NCBI GenBank assembly: GCA_004211695.1
Contig: SEEV01000019.1
Span: 1-38,291 of the forward strand
DNA: 38,291 nt
Direction of reading: 5' to 3'
DNA from: Rhodococcus sp. (in: high G+C Gram-positive bacteria)
GTDB lineage: Bacteria; Actinomycetota; Actinomycetes; Mycobacteriales; Mycobacteriaceae
A program made the translations under genes and the position numbers. Within the stretch, counting starts at the first letter, position 1. Each line of letters begins with the position of its first letter. The notes below the pieces were generated by a model. It had not been told where the DNA came from. It saw only the letters and a program-made list of their open reading frames with translations, and did no database searches. Below, piece after piece: positions 16,522 to 29,500 of the stretch.

Positions 16522-16710
16522 CGCTCCCCACAAATCGTCTCGAGCATTCCATCCACCCTGATGCGGGGTGCGGTTCCCGCCGACTGACCCGAGCGGTCCC
16601 GGATCGTTGCCGGATCCGTGCGATTGAACCGCGCCACCACACGTCCCGAAGGCCCCGAGACGCCCTGAGTATGGTTGCGCTACAAAGGCGCTCAGGGGGA
16701 CGCGTTCCAA

Positions 16711-17592
16711 TCATCGCATATCCGGCACTGGCCGGGACGGCGCCGTCATGGGCTGACCGGCCGCTCCGTCCGGTGGCGTTCCGGCGCCCACGATATCGCC
16801 CAAGATCGGGCAGGCGATGGCCAAGGCATCGGGGGACGTCATTCGCCAATGCGTGGCCGGCACCAGGTGCTCGTACACCGTTCCGGTCACCGCCCCACCC
16901 CATTCCCGCATCGCCCGTGTGCCGGTGGGATCGTCGGCGGCGGCGGTGAAGAAGACGAGGTCGCCGTCGAAGCGGTCGGGCCGGTACTCGGACATCAACC
17001 GGGCGTTGCGCTCCGCCGTCGACAGGAGCCGGTCCACGACCTGTTCGGCCCGTTCGAGGGAATGCCCACTGATCTCGGCCAACGCGACGGTGACGTTGTC
17101 GAGACCAGGATCAGAACCGACAGCCGTCCCGTCGACGCCGAACCCGCCCAATATCTCTCTCAACGAGATCTCCTCGGCCTGCTCATCGTCGACCAGGGTC
17201 GACCCGGCGAAGCTGTCCATCATGGCAAGCAACTCCACCTTTTCCCCCGCCGCCTGCAGCCGGACCGCCATCGCATGCGCTATGACGCCGCCAAGGGACC
17301 AGCCGAGCAGCCGGTACGGACCGGCCGGTTGTACGGTGCGGATCTCGCTTATGTAGCGGTCGGCGAGTTCCTCGAGTGACTCGGGCAGAAACCTCTCCTC
17401 GAGAATCGACGGACTCTGGATGCCATAGATCGGCATGTCGGAGTCGAGGTGCTGCGACAGACCCGAGTAGCACCAGGACAATCCGACGATCGGGTGGATG
17501 CAGAAGAGCGGCGTCCCCGCGCCGGACTCCCGAATGGGAAGGAGGGGGCCGAGGCCCTCCGCGGCCGCAGCCTCGGCGCCAACCTCGATCCG
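16711..17592 (-). other. NRPS thioesterase domain
   Basis: Residues about 5776-6068. Type I thioesterase: LFCIHPIVGLSWCYSGLSQH gives the oxyanion region, GWSLGGVIAHAMA holds Ser5874, LAMMDSF probably holds the Asp, and VPATHWRMTS holds the His. It follows T5 directly and should release the peptide by hydrolysis or cyclisation. A short Pro/Ala-rich tail ends in PVPDMR. Confidence 0.9.
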
Positions 17593-20500
17593 ACCGGCCA
17601 ATGCCTGCACCGTGGGATCGGAAAACAACCACTGGAGTGGGACGGTCGTGTCGAGTGCGCTGCGCAACCGGGCGACGATTCCGGTGGCGATCAGCGAGTT
17701 GCCGCCCAGGGCGAAGAAGTCGTCGTCGAGTCCGACCCGATCGAGGCCGAGGGCGTCTTCAAAGATGTCGGCGACGATCTGCTCGACCGTAGTTGTCGGT
17801 GCCCGGAACTCCCGCGCCGCCCACACCGGTGCCGGTAGCGCCTTTCGATCGAGCTTTCCGCTGGGGGTCAACGGCAACTCGTCGAGGACCATCAGCACAT
17901 CCGGAACCATGTATGCGGGGAGCGACCGCCCGGCAGCCTCGCGCACTGCCTCCGTGTCGACGGCCCGGCCGCTCTCCGGCACCACATACCCGACCAGTCG
18001 CTGACCGATGTCGCTTTCGTGCACCACAGTCACGGCCTGAGCGACCGCGTCCTGCACCGCCAGCGTCGATTCGATCTCGCCCAGCTCGATCCGCAGACCT
18101 CGCAGCTTGACCTGCAGGTCGGTTCGCCCCAGGAACTCCAACTGCCCCTGCGTGTTCCACCGTACGAGATCGCCCGTGCGATACATCAGCGCCCCCGGCT
18201 CGCCGAACGGGTGGGCCACGAACCGTTCTGCTGTCAGGGTGGCGCGACCATGGTAGCCGCGGGCCAACTGCACACCCGCGAGATACAACTCCCCGGCCAC
18301 TCCCACCGGCACCGGATGCAGACGTTGATCCAGCACCAGCGTCGTCGTATTCCACACCGGCTCACCGATCGGGACGGTCAGCACGTTTCGTTCATCGCAT
18401 CGGTAGTACGTCACCGTGACCGCCGCTTCGGTCGGACCATACATGTTGTCGAGGCGTGCAGCCGACTTCGTCGCGAGGCGGGCGGACATTTCCACCGGCA
18501 ATTCCTCGCCGCCGACATACACCAGCCGCAACGAATCGGGGATCCGCACATCGGGGTCCGCCAGGAGCGCCCCGAGCATCGAGGGCACGAACTCCGCCAC
18601 GGTGACGCCCGTGTCCTCGATCAGCGCCAGTAGATACTCCGGATCACGATGCCCGTCGGGCCGCGCGACAACCAACCGAGCCCCGACGGCCAACGGTAGA
18701 AACAGTTCCCACACCGACACATCGAACGTGATCGGCGCCTTCTGCACCACCACATCGAAGTCGGTGAACTCGTACTCCGAGACCATCCACAGCAGAAGGT
18801 TGACGATCGCGCGGTGACTGACCGCTACTCCCTTCGGCCGCCCGGTCGACCCCGAGGTGAAGATCACGTATGCGGTGTTCGCGGGGCGCACCGGCGCAAG
18901 GAGTTCGGATCCGCTTACCGCTGCCGAGGAGTACGCCGACAAATCCACCGTGTCGACGTTCACGACGCGATGCCCGGACGCGACGAAACCGTCTCCGGAA
19001 GTGGACAACACGCACACCGGGTCGGCGATGTCGAGCACATAGTCGTTGCGTTCCCGGGGCTGGTCCGGATCCACCGGTACGTACCCGCCGCCCGCCCGGA
19101 GCACCGCGTACATCCCGATCACCAGGTCCAGCGATCGGCGCATCCCCACCGCCACCAACGACTCGGGACCCACCCCGAACGAAATCAGATGCCGGGCCAA
19201 CCGGTTCACCCGAGCATCGAATTCGGCGTAGGTCAGCGACTCACCCTCGAACGCCAGCGCCGCAGCATCCGGCATGCGCGCCACCTGCGAGTCGAACCCG
19301 TCGAGCAGCAACAGATCCGGCACCTCGTGCTCGGTAGCGTTCCATTCCGCCAGTGTCCGATGCCGCTCGATTTCGTCGACGATTGAGATGTCCCCCACCG
19401 GCACCGATGGATTGTCGGCGACCGCCTCGAGGACGCGAACGAACCGTTCGGCGATCTGTTGCGCCGTCGCGGCATCGAAGATGTCCGTTGCGTATGCAAG
19501 CGTCCCCACGTACGCGCCGCCGGCGCCGGCGGGTTCGCCGAGGGTCATCGATAGGTCGAACTGCGCCGCTGCCCACTCCGCCGCCACCGGTGAGACCGTC
19601 AGCCCCGCGAGCTCCACCTCCGACTGGGTGTAGTTCTGGAACGCCAGCATCACCTGGAACAGAGGGGAGAACGACTGCGACCGTGTCGGGTTCAGCTTCT
19701 CCACCACCCGCTCGAACGGCACATCCGCCCGAGCGAACGCCTCGAGGTCGGTATCACGCACCTGCTCCACGAGTTCGGTGAACGACAGGTTCGGGTCGCA
19801 ATCGGCCCGCAACACCAGCGTGTTGACGAACATCCCGACCAGATCGTCCAACGCCGCCTCGCCGCGGCCGGCGATCGGCGAGCCCACCGCGATATCGGTG
19901 GTTCCGCTCAACTTCGCGAGTAGCACGGCCAGCGCCGCGTGCGCCACCATGAACGGCGTCGCGCCCTGCTCTCGAGCCAACGACTGCAACCGCTCCACGG
20001 TCGTCGCCGACACGGTGAACTCGACACCGGAACCGATCCCCGACCGGACCGCCGGACGTGGCCGATCGGTCGGCAGGGCCAATACGTCCGGCAGACCAGC
20101 CAGCGCATCGATCCAGTACTCGATCTGCTGCGAGAGCAACGATCCAGGATCATTCTCCGACCCGAGGACCTCCCGCTGCCAGAGGGTGTAGTCCGCGTAT
20201 TGCACCGGCAGTGGCGCCCACCCGGGCTCGTGGCCGCCGTGCCGGGCGGCGTACGCCACCATCACGTCCCGGGCCATCGGTCCCGTCGAGAAGCCGTCTG
20301 CGCAAATGTGGTGGACGACGACCGTCAGCACGTGCTCGGACTCCGCGAGCCGGAACAAGGCTCCACGGATCGGCACCGACTCGGTGACGTCGAAGCCTTG
20401 TGTCATCAAGGTGGCCGCACGATTGCGCAGCTCGTCCTCGCCTGTGACCGGTACCGGTGTGAGATCCACCGGAACCTCGGATGCGGGCACGATTTTCTGC

Positions 20501-23500
20501 GCTGGGCCGAGATCGGAGTCCGGGAATACCGTCCGCAGCGCCTCGTGCCGCGCGAATACGTCGCGCACCGCCGCCTGCAACGCCGCCACATCCAGCTCGC
20601 CCGACAAGCGGACCACGAACGGAATGTTGTAGGCCGTCGAATCCGGATCGAACTGGTTCAGGAACCACATCCGCTGCTGCGCCAGCGACAACGGAACATG
20701 CTCCGGCCGCTCTCGGCGAGTGAGTGCATGTCGACCGCCGGCACCGGCATGCTGCTCGGCGCGGACCGCGAGCGCGTGCACCGTCGACGCCTCGAAGATC
20801 ACCCGCACCGGCATTCGGGTGTCCAGTGCGGCACCGAGCCGGGAGATTACCTGGGTGGCGATCAGGGAGTTGCCGCCGAGTGCGAAAAAGTCGTCGTCGA
20901 GTCCGACCCGGTCGAGGCCGAGGACGTCGGCGAACACCGCGGCGACGGTTTCCTCGACAGGATTGGTCGGGGCCCGGAACTCCCGGGCGGCCGGCTGTGG
21001 GGCGGGCAGCGCCTTGCGGTCGAGTTTGCCGGAGCCGTTGAGCGGCAACACGTCGAGCACGGTCAGCACGTCGGGCACCATGTACCGGGGCAGGCTCTGC
21101 CCCACCGCGGTGCGGGCGGTGTCGATCTCGATGGTGTGTCCGGCGGCGGGGACGACGTACCCGACCAGTTGCTGACCGAAGTCGCCGTCGTGCACGATGA
21201 CCACGGCCTGCGCGATCGGTTCCTGCGCCACCAGCGCCGATTCGATCTCGCCGAGTTCGATCCGCAGGCCGCGGAGCTTGACCTGGAAGTCGGTGCGGCC
21301 CAGGTATTCGAGGTTCCCGTCCCGGTTCCACCGCACAAGGTCCCCGGTGCGGTAGAGACGTTGACCGACACCCGCCAAGGGGTGGGCCACGAACCGGTCC
21401 GCGGTCAGGTCCGGGCGGCCGAGGTAGCCGCGGGCGACCTGCACCCCGGCCAGATACAGCTCCCCCGGCACCCCGACCGGCACCGGCCGCAGTCGGTGGT
21501 CGAGGACGTGCGCTCGGGTGTTGCGGATCGGGGTGCCGATCGGGATCGGACCGGGTACCGGCTGCGGCGGGCAGCGGAACACCGTCGCCGTCACCGTCGT
21601 CTCGGTCGGCCCGTAGGTATTGTCGAGGATCGCGTCGGTGCGGTCGGCGAACCGGGCCGCCAGATCGGTCGACAGTGCCTCCCCGCCGACCGAGACGTAC
21701 CGCAGCGACACCGGCAGGGTCAGCGCCGAGTCCGCGGCGAGGAACAGCGCGAGCATCGAGGGCACGAACTCCAAGATAGTGACCTGCCACCGCTCCGCGG
21801 CGCGGACCAGGTATTCGGGGTCCCGATGCCCGCCGGGCACCGCGACCACCAGCCGGGCGCCCACCTGCAGCGGGTAGAACAGCTCCCATACCGAGGCGTC
21901 GAAGGTGATCGGGGTCTTCTGCAGCACAGTGTCGTTCGCGCCGAGCCGGTACCGCTCATCCATCCAGGCCATCTGATTGACCACCGACCGGTGGTCGACC
22001 GCGACGCCCTTGGGGCGTCCGGTGGATCCGGAGGTGAAGATGGCGTAGGCCAGGTTCTCCGGCCGCAGCGGCGCCCGCCGATCCGTATCGGTCACCGCCG
22101 CGGCCGAGTACCCGGACACATCCAGGGCGTCGACCGCGACCGCGTCCACCCCGGCCGGGAGGGCGCCGCGGTCGGCGGTACTGGTCAGCACCAGCACCGG
22201 AGCCGCGGTCGCCAACACGTAGGCGGTGCGGTCGGTGGGGTGCTCCGGGTCGATCGGCAGATACCCGCCGCCGGCCGCGAGCACCGCGTAGAGACCGACC
22301 ATCATCTCGACGGACCGGCTCATCGCCAGACCCACCACCGATTCCGGGCCGACCCCCTGCGCGATCAGGTACCGCGCCAGCCGGTGCACCCGCGTGGCGA
22401 ACTGCGCGTAGGTCAGCGCGGTGTCATCGAACACCACCGCCACCGCGTCCGGAGTCCGCGCCACCTGCGCCTCGAACACCTCCACCAGTGTGGCATCCGG
22501 GGCCGGGACCGCGGTCGCATTCCAGCCGTCCACCGCCCGGCGTTCGGCCTCGCTACGCAGCTCGATCGCCCCGACCGGCACGGCCGGCTCCGTGGTGGCG
22601 GCCTCGAGGATTGTGGTGAATATGGCACCGAACCCGGCCACGGTCGAGTCCTCGAACAGATCCAGTGCGTAAGTCAGCGCACCATCGATCCCGCTGCGCC
22701 GCCCGTCCGGGTCGAACCGCTCGCTGAGGTTCAGCTCCAGGTCCAGCTTCGCGCCCACCGTCCCGGTGTCGATCGGGTCGATCTGCAGATCGGGCAACGA
22801 CACCCGCGATTCGGCGTAGTTGTGCACCACCAACAACACCTGGAACAACGCCGAGTACGCAGTCGAGCGGGTCGGGTTCAAGATCTCGACCAACCGTTCC
22901 ACCGGCACGTCGGGGTGACCGAAACCGGCGAGATCGACCTCCCGGACCTGGGTGAGCACGTCCGCGAACGATGCCGCACCGTCGATCCGGGTTCGCAGCA
23001 CCAGGGTATTGCCGAACATGCCGACCAGGTCGTCGAGCGCCTGTTCGCCTCGCCCGGCGATCTGGGTGCCGATCGGGATGTCCTCGGTACCGCTGAGCCG
23101 GGCCAGCAGTACCGCCAGCGCCGTATGCGCCACCATGAAGAACGTCGCCTGGTGCTCGCGCGCCAGCCGGTCGATCCGCTCGGCGAGGTCGGCGGACAGG
23201 GTGAAGTTCACCGTCGCCCCGCGGGGGGACTGCACTGCCGGGCGCGGATGATCGGTCGGCAACTCCACGAGATCCGGCAGATCCGCCAATTCCTCGGTCC
23301 AGTAGGCCAGCTGCCGTGAGAGCACCGACTGCGGATCGTCCTCGGTGCCGAGGACCTGCTGCTGCCAGAGCGCGTAATCCGCGTATTGCACCGGCAGCGG
23401 CGCCCACCCGGGCTCGTGGCCGGCGCGGCGAGCGGCATAGGCCACCACCAGATCCCGGGCCAGCGGCGCCGTCGACCCGCCGTCCCCGGAAATGTGGTGC

Positions 23501-26500
23501 ACCACCATCACCAACACGAACTCGGCGGCGCCGAGTTGCAGCAGCTGCACCCGCACCGGGACCTCGACCGTGACATCGAACCCGCGGCCCGCCAGCTGCG
23601 CCACCTGGTCATACGCCTGCTGCGGTGTCACCGGCCGCGGATCCAGATCGACCGGCACCTGCGAGACCGGCACGATCACCTGTGCCGGACCGTGATCGAA
23701 GTTCGGGAACACCGTCCGCAACGCCTCGTGCCGGCTCAGCACGTCGACCACCGCCGCCCGCAGCGCCGCCACATTCAGCGCGCCCGTCAATCGGATCGCC
23801 ACCGGGATGTTGAACGCCGACGACTCCGGATCGAACTGATTGAAGAACCACATCCGCTGCTGGGCCAGCGACAACGGCACCCGCTCCGGCCGCTCCCCTG
23901 CCATCAACACCGGACGGGTGGGTCCGCGCTCGGCGGCGTCCAGGCGGGCGGCCAGCGCAGCGACTGTTGACGCTTCGAATAGTTCTCGGACGGCCAGTGC
24001 GGTGCCAGCGGTGGTGTTGAGGCGGGCGATGACCCGTGTCGCGGTCAGGGAGTTGCCGCCGAGGGCGAAGAAGTCGTCGTCGAGGCCGACCCGGTCCAGG
24101 CCCAGGATGTCGGCGAACACCTGCGCCACCCGGGATTCGGACACCGACCGCGGTGCGACGAATTCACGCACGGCGAAAGTCGGTTCGGGCAGTGCTCGGA
24201 CATCGACCTTGCCGGCGGGGGTCAGCGGCAACGCGACCAGGACGGTGATCGCGGACGGGACCATGTAGTCCGGCAGCAGCCTGGCCGCGTGCGTGATAAG
24301 CGTTGGCGGATCCACGGGCTGGCTGCCGCGTCCCACGACATACGACACGAGGGTGCCGGTGCCGGGATGCGTGACCGTGACGGCCGACTGCACGTTCACG
24401 TGCGCGGTCAGGGCGGCATCGATTTCGGCGAGTTCGATGCGGTGCCCGCGCACCTTCACCTGGGCGTCGGCGCGCCCGAGATATTCCAACGCATGAGACG
24501 CCGTCCGGCGCACCAGATCGCCCGTGCGGTACAGGCGTGTCCCGCTGCTCCCGAACGGGTCGGCAACAAATCGTTCCGCCGTCAGGCCTGGCCGGTCGTG
24601 GTATCCGCGCGCCAGTCCCTGACCGCGCAGGTACAACTCGCCGGCGACCCCGGTGGGGACGGGATGCAGCCGTGCATCGAGCACCAGCACTTCGGTGCCG
24701 TGAACCGGAGTGCCGATGAGCACCGGGTCACCGGCCGCCATGGGACCGTGATGGGTTGCCATGATCGTCGACTCGGTGGGTCCGTAGGCGTTGAACATCT
24801 TCCGCCCCGGTGCCCAGCGGTGTACCAGTGACGCCTCGCACGCCTCGCCGCCGACCACCACGACGCCGATGCGGTCCAATCCTTCGGGTTCGATGGTTGC
24901 GAGGGCGCCCGGGGTGAGGAACATGTGGGTCAGCTGTGCGTCCCGCAGGATCGCGGCCAGTTCCGTGCCGCCGTAGATATCGACGGGGACGATCACCATT
25001 GTCGCGGCGCCGCCCGAGGCCATCAGGAGCTCGAGGATCGAGGCGTCGAAGCTCGGTGATGCGAAGTGCAGTGTGCGCGCGCCCGGCCGAATCTGGTAGT
25101 GCCGTTGTTGCTCTGCGACGAAGGCGGCGAGTCCGCTGTGGGGTACGACGACACCCTTGGGGGTGCCGGTCGAACCCGAGGTGTAGATCAGGTAGGCGGG
25201 GTTCTCGGGACTCAGCGGCGCCAAGCGGTCCTCGTTGGTGAGGGTGCGGTCGGGCTGCCCTGCGATTGCGTCAAGGGTGCTCGGTGTGTCGAGGACTACC
25301 CAGGCGACCGTGTCGGGGAGATGGTCGCGGTGCGCGCTGGTGGTGATTCCGCTGGCCACGCCGGAGTCGCGGAGCATGTGCTCGATGCGCTCGGCTGGAT
25401 AGGTGGGATCTACCGGAACGAACGCGGCCCCGGTCTTGGCGACCGCCCAGAACGCGACGACGGACTCCACGGACCGCTGCACAGATACGGCGACAAATGT
25501 CTCGGGGCCGGCGCCGCGGGCGATCAGCAGCCGGGCGAGGGCGTTCGAGCGTCGGTCCAATTCGCCATAGGTCAGCTCGCGGTATCTGTCGCCGGCGTCG
25601 GCCAACGCAGCCGCGTCCCGATGGTGCGCTGCGTCGGTGAGTAGGTCCGGGAGTGTGCGGACGGCGACGGACGTGGGTTGGCGGACGAGATCCGCCCGTT
25701 CGGTGCGGTCGAGGATGTCGATGTCTCCGACCGGTGTCGTCGGCTCCGCGACCGCGGCCTGCAGGATGCGGGTGTACCGGTCCGCGAAGGTAACCGCGGT
25801 CGCATGGTCAAACAGGTCGCGGGCGTAGGTCAGCGTCGCCCGGGCCCCGGCGGTGCCATGTTCATCGACGCCCTCGGTGACGACCAGCTGCAGATCGAAA
25901 TTCGCGATCCCGAAATCGATTGACTGCTCGCTGATCTGCAGCCCCGGCAGGGCGATACTGTGCAGTGCAGTGGTGTCGAGGGCAAGCACGGTCTGGAAGA
26001 GCGGATGGTGCGCTGTCGATCGTGGTGTGTCGGTGACCTCCACGATGCGCTCGAAGGGGACGTCGGCGTGCGCGTAGGCGGACAGGTCGGTGGCGCGGGT
26101 GGATGCGAGCAACTCGCCGAACGTCACGTCGGGGTGGACAACGGTCCGCAAGACCAGGGTGTTGACGAACATGCCGACCACATCGTCGAGGGCGTGCTCG
26201 CCTCTGCCTGCGACGGGGGTGCCGATGGTGATGTCGTCGGTGCCGCTCAGCCTGGCGAGGAGCACGGCCAGGGCGGTGTGCAGCACCATGAACGGTGTCG
26301 CGTTGGTTGTGTGTGCGAGGTCGGAGACCGCGGCATACGTGCCGGACGCGATGTCGAAGTGGACGCTTCCGCCCTGGAAGCTGGGCATGGGCAGTCGCCG
26401 CCGGTCGGAGGGCAGATCCAGCACGGCGGGGCTTCCGGCCAATGCGGTCCGCCAGTAGTCGATCTGCCGGGAAGCGAGGGATGCGGGATCCTCCTCCTGG

Positions 26501-29500
26501 CCGAGGAGGGTCCGCTTCCACAGGGCGTAGTCCGCGTATTGGATCGGCAGGGGGGTCCACGCCGGCGCGTCCCCTCCTCGGCGGGCGGAATAGGACTGGA
26601 CCAGATCTCGGGCGAGGACTTGGATCGACCATCCATCGATGCTGATGTGGTGGACGACCATCACCAGCACGTGCTCGGCTGGGTCCTCACACGGCAATAA
26701 CGTGACGGCGACCGGGATCTGGGTGGTGACGTCGAATCCCTGGGCGACCACTGACCTGACGCGGGCGGCGAGTTCGGTGGCCGCGACCTTGTCGGACGCG
26801 ATGTCGATCAGGTCGTGGTCGATGGCGGCAAGGGGCAGAATCTGCTGGTGCGGGCCGTCGGGTGTGTCGGGGTACAGCGTGCGCAGCGTCTCGTGCCGCT
26901 CGACGATGTCGGCGACGGCGTGCCGCAGCGCGTCGACGTCGAGTGTGCCGGACAGGCGTAGGGCTGCGGCGACGTTGTATGCGCCGGATCCGGGGTCGAA
27001 GCGGTTGAGGAACCACATTCGGGCCTGGGCGGGTGAGAGCGGGAGACGCTGCGGCCGGGGTGCGGCTTCGAGGGTCGGGCGTGGTCCGTCCGTGTGGATT
27101 CGGTCGACGACGCCGGCCAGGGCGCCGACGGTGGGGTGCTCGAAGAGTTCTCGCACGCTCACTGCGACACCGAACTTGGTGTTGATGCGGGCCAGCACGC
27201 GGGTGGCCACCAACGAGTTGCCGCCGAGGTCGAAGAAGCTGTCGGACACGCCAACCCGTGAGGCACCGAGGATCTGGCCGTATATCTCGGCGAGGGTGTA
27301 TTCGGTGGGGGTGGTGGGCGGGACGAACTCCGCCGAACCGGCGAATTCGGGAATCGGCAGCGCCTTACGGTCGAGCTTGCCGTTGGTGTTCACCGGCAGT
27401 TCCGCGAGAACCACCACGGCCGACGGCACCATGTATCCGGGGAGCTGGGCCGCAGCGGTGTCGAGTACTGGCCGCTCGTCGGCGACCGTCCCCGGGAGGC
27501 ACACCACATAACCGGCGAGGTAGTCGCCGGTGGCCGCATCGTTGCGAACAACGGCCACCGCCTGCACCACACCCGGGTGGCTCAGCAGCGCGGCCTCGAT
27601 CTCGCCGAGCTCGATTCGCTGGCCGCGGAGTTTGACCTGGAAGTCGGTGCGGCCCAGATATTCGAGCTGGCCCGTGGGTAGCCACCTGACCCGGTCTCCC
27701 GTGCGGTACAACCGGGTTCCCGCGGCGGTATCCGCCCCCGCCTTATTGAACGGGTTCGCGACGAACCGCTCCGCGGTCAGGTCGGGCCGACCTTGGTAGC
27801 CGCGGGCGAGCTGGACGCCGCCGAGGTACAGCTCACCGACGACTCCGACCGGGACCGGGCGCAGGCGGGCGTCGAGCACGTATGTGGTGGTATTCCAGAT
27901 CGGTGCCCCGATCGGCACCACCGACTCACTCGGCCGGGTCTGATACGCGGTGACGTCGATCGATGCCTCGGTGGGGCCGTACAGGTTGTGCAATTCGACG
28001 CTGCTTGCATTGTGCAGCCGCGCCGCGGTGCCCGGCGAGAGTGCCTCGCCGCTGGTGAAGATGCGGCGCAGCGACGTGCATCCGCCGAGATCTGCCCCGG
28101 TCAGGAACACGTCGAGCATCGAGGGGACGAAGTGGATTGTGGTGACGGTCTCGTCACGAACGATCCGTTCGAGGTAGACGGGGTCGCGGTGGCCGTCTGG
28201 TTCGGCGATCACCAGCCGTGCGCCGGTGTGCAACGGCCAGAACAACTCCCACACCGAAACGTCGAAGGTGACTGGGGTCTTGTGCAGAACTACATCGCCG
28301 TGGTTGAGCGGGTACCGGTCTTGCATCCACAGCAGCCGGTTCACGATGCCCGCGTGCGGCACCGCCACGCCCTTGGGTCGGCCGGTGGAGCCGGACGTGA
28401 ACAGGAGGTACGCCGGGTTGTGAGGGTGCAGCGGCGCCAGTCGATCCCGATCCGTGACCGAGTCGGTGCTGTGGGAGGAGAGATCGAGGGTGTCGAGGGG
28501 GACGGTCCGAGCGGACGCAGGCAAGCCAGGATGGTTGACGGTGGTGGTGAGAATGAGAACCGGATTTGCTGTGGCCACCACGTGTTCGATGCGGTCGGCG
28601 GGCTGGTCGGGGTCGATCGGAACATAGGCGCCGCCGGCCTTGATCACCGCGTGGATGGCCAGCAGCAGGTCCACGGAGCGGCGCACCGCGATCCCGACCC
28701 GCGTTTCGGGGCCGACGCCGACGCCGATCAGGTGCCGGGCCAGCTGGTTCACCCGGGCATCGAAGGTGCCGTAGGAGAGTGTCTCACCGTCGAAGGTGAT
28801 CGCGGGGGCCTCGGGCGTGCGGGCCGTCTGAGCGTCCAGCAGGTCGGCGAGAGTGGTTCGCGGCACCGGGTGCGCTGTGGCGTTCCAGGTGTCGACGACC
28901 AGGTTCCGTTCGCCGACGGTGAGCAGTTCGTGGGCGCCCACCGGAGTGTCCGCCGCCTCTGCGATGGTCTCGAGGATTCTCGTCAGGCGCGCGGCCAGCA
29001 TGGTCACAGCCTCACGGTCGAAGGCGGCCGGCTGGTAGCGCAGGCTCAACCGCAGATCGGGTTCGACAATGGTGAGCAGGGTGAGCGGGTAGTGCGTTGC
29101 GTCGCGGGCGTCGAGTGCGGTTACCCGCATGCCCGCGAGGTCGGTGCTCTCGGCCAGGCCGGTCTTGTCGACGGGGTAGGACTCGAACACCGACAGGGTG
29201 TCGAATAGCGTGCCCAGACCGGTGCCGGACTGAATATCACTCAGTCCCACGTGGTGGTGGTCGAGCAGGGCTGCCTGTTCGCCCTGCAGGCGGGTGAGCA
29301 GCTGCGCGAAGGTTTCGTCCGGATCCACCTGCACTCGCACCGGTAGCGTGTTGATGAACAATCCCAGCATGTTTTCCACACCCGTCAGCTGTGGCGGACG
29401 GCCGGAAACGGTTGCACCGAACACGATGTCGTTGCGGGAAAGCAGCCGCGAGAGCAGGATGCCCCACGCCGCCTGCACCGTGGTGTTGATGGTGATCCCG

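Noticed and set aside
20150-21889. 579-codon minus-strand frame overlapping NRPS modules 4-5
   Set aside because: Out-of-frame reading of the NRPS, Arg/Gly/Pro-rich and without domain signatures.
19939-23319. Very long plus-strand open frame opposite the NRPS
   Set aside because: Its translation is Arg/His/Gly/Asp-rich without motifs and mirrors the third-codon GC bias of the NRPS on the other strand; it is a shadow frame.
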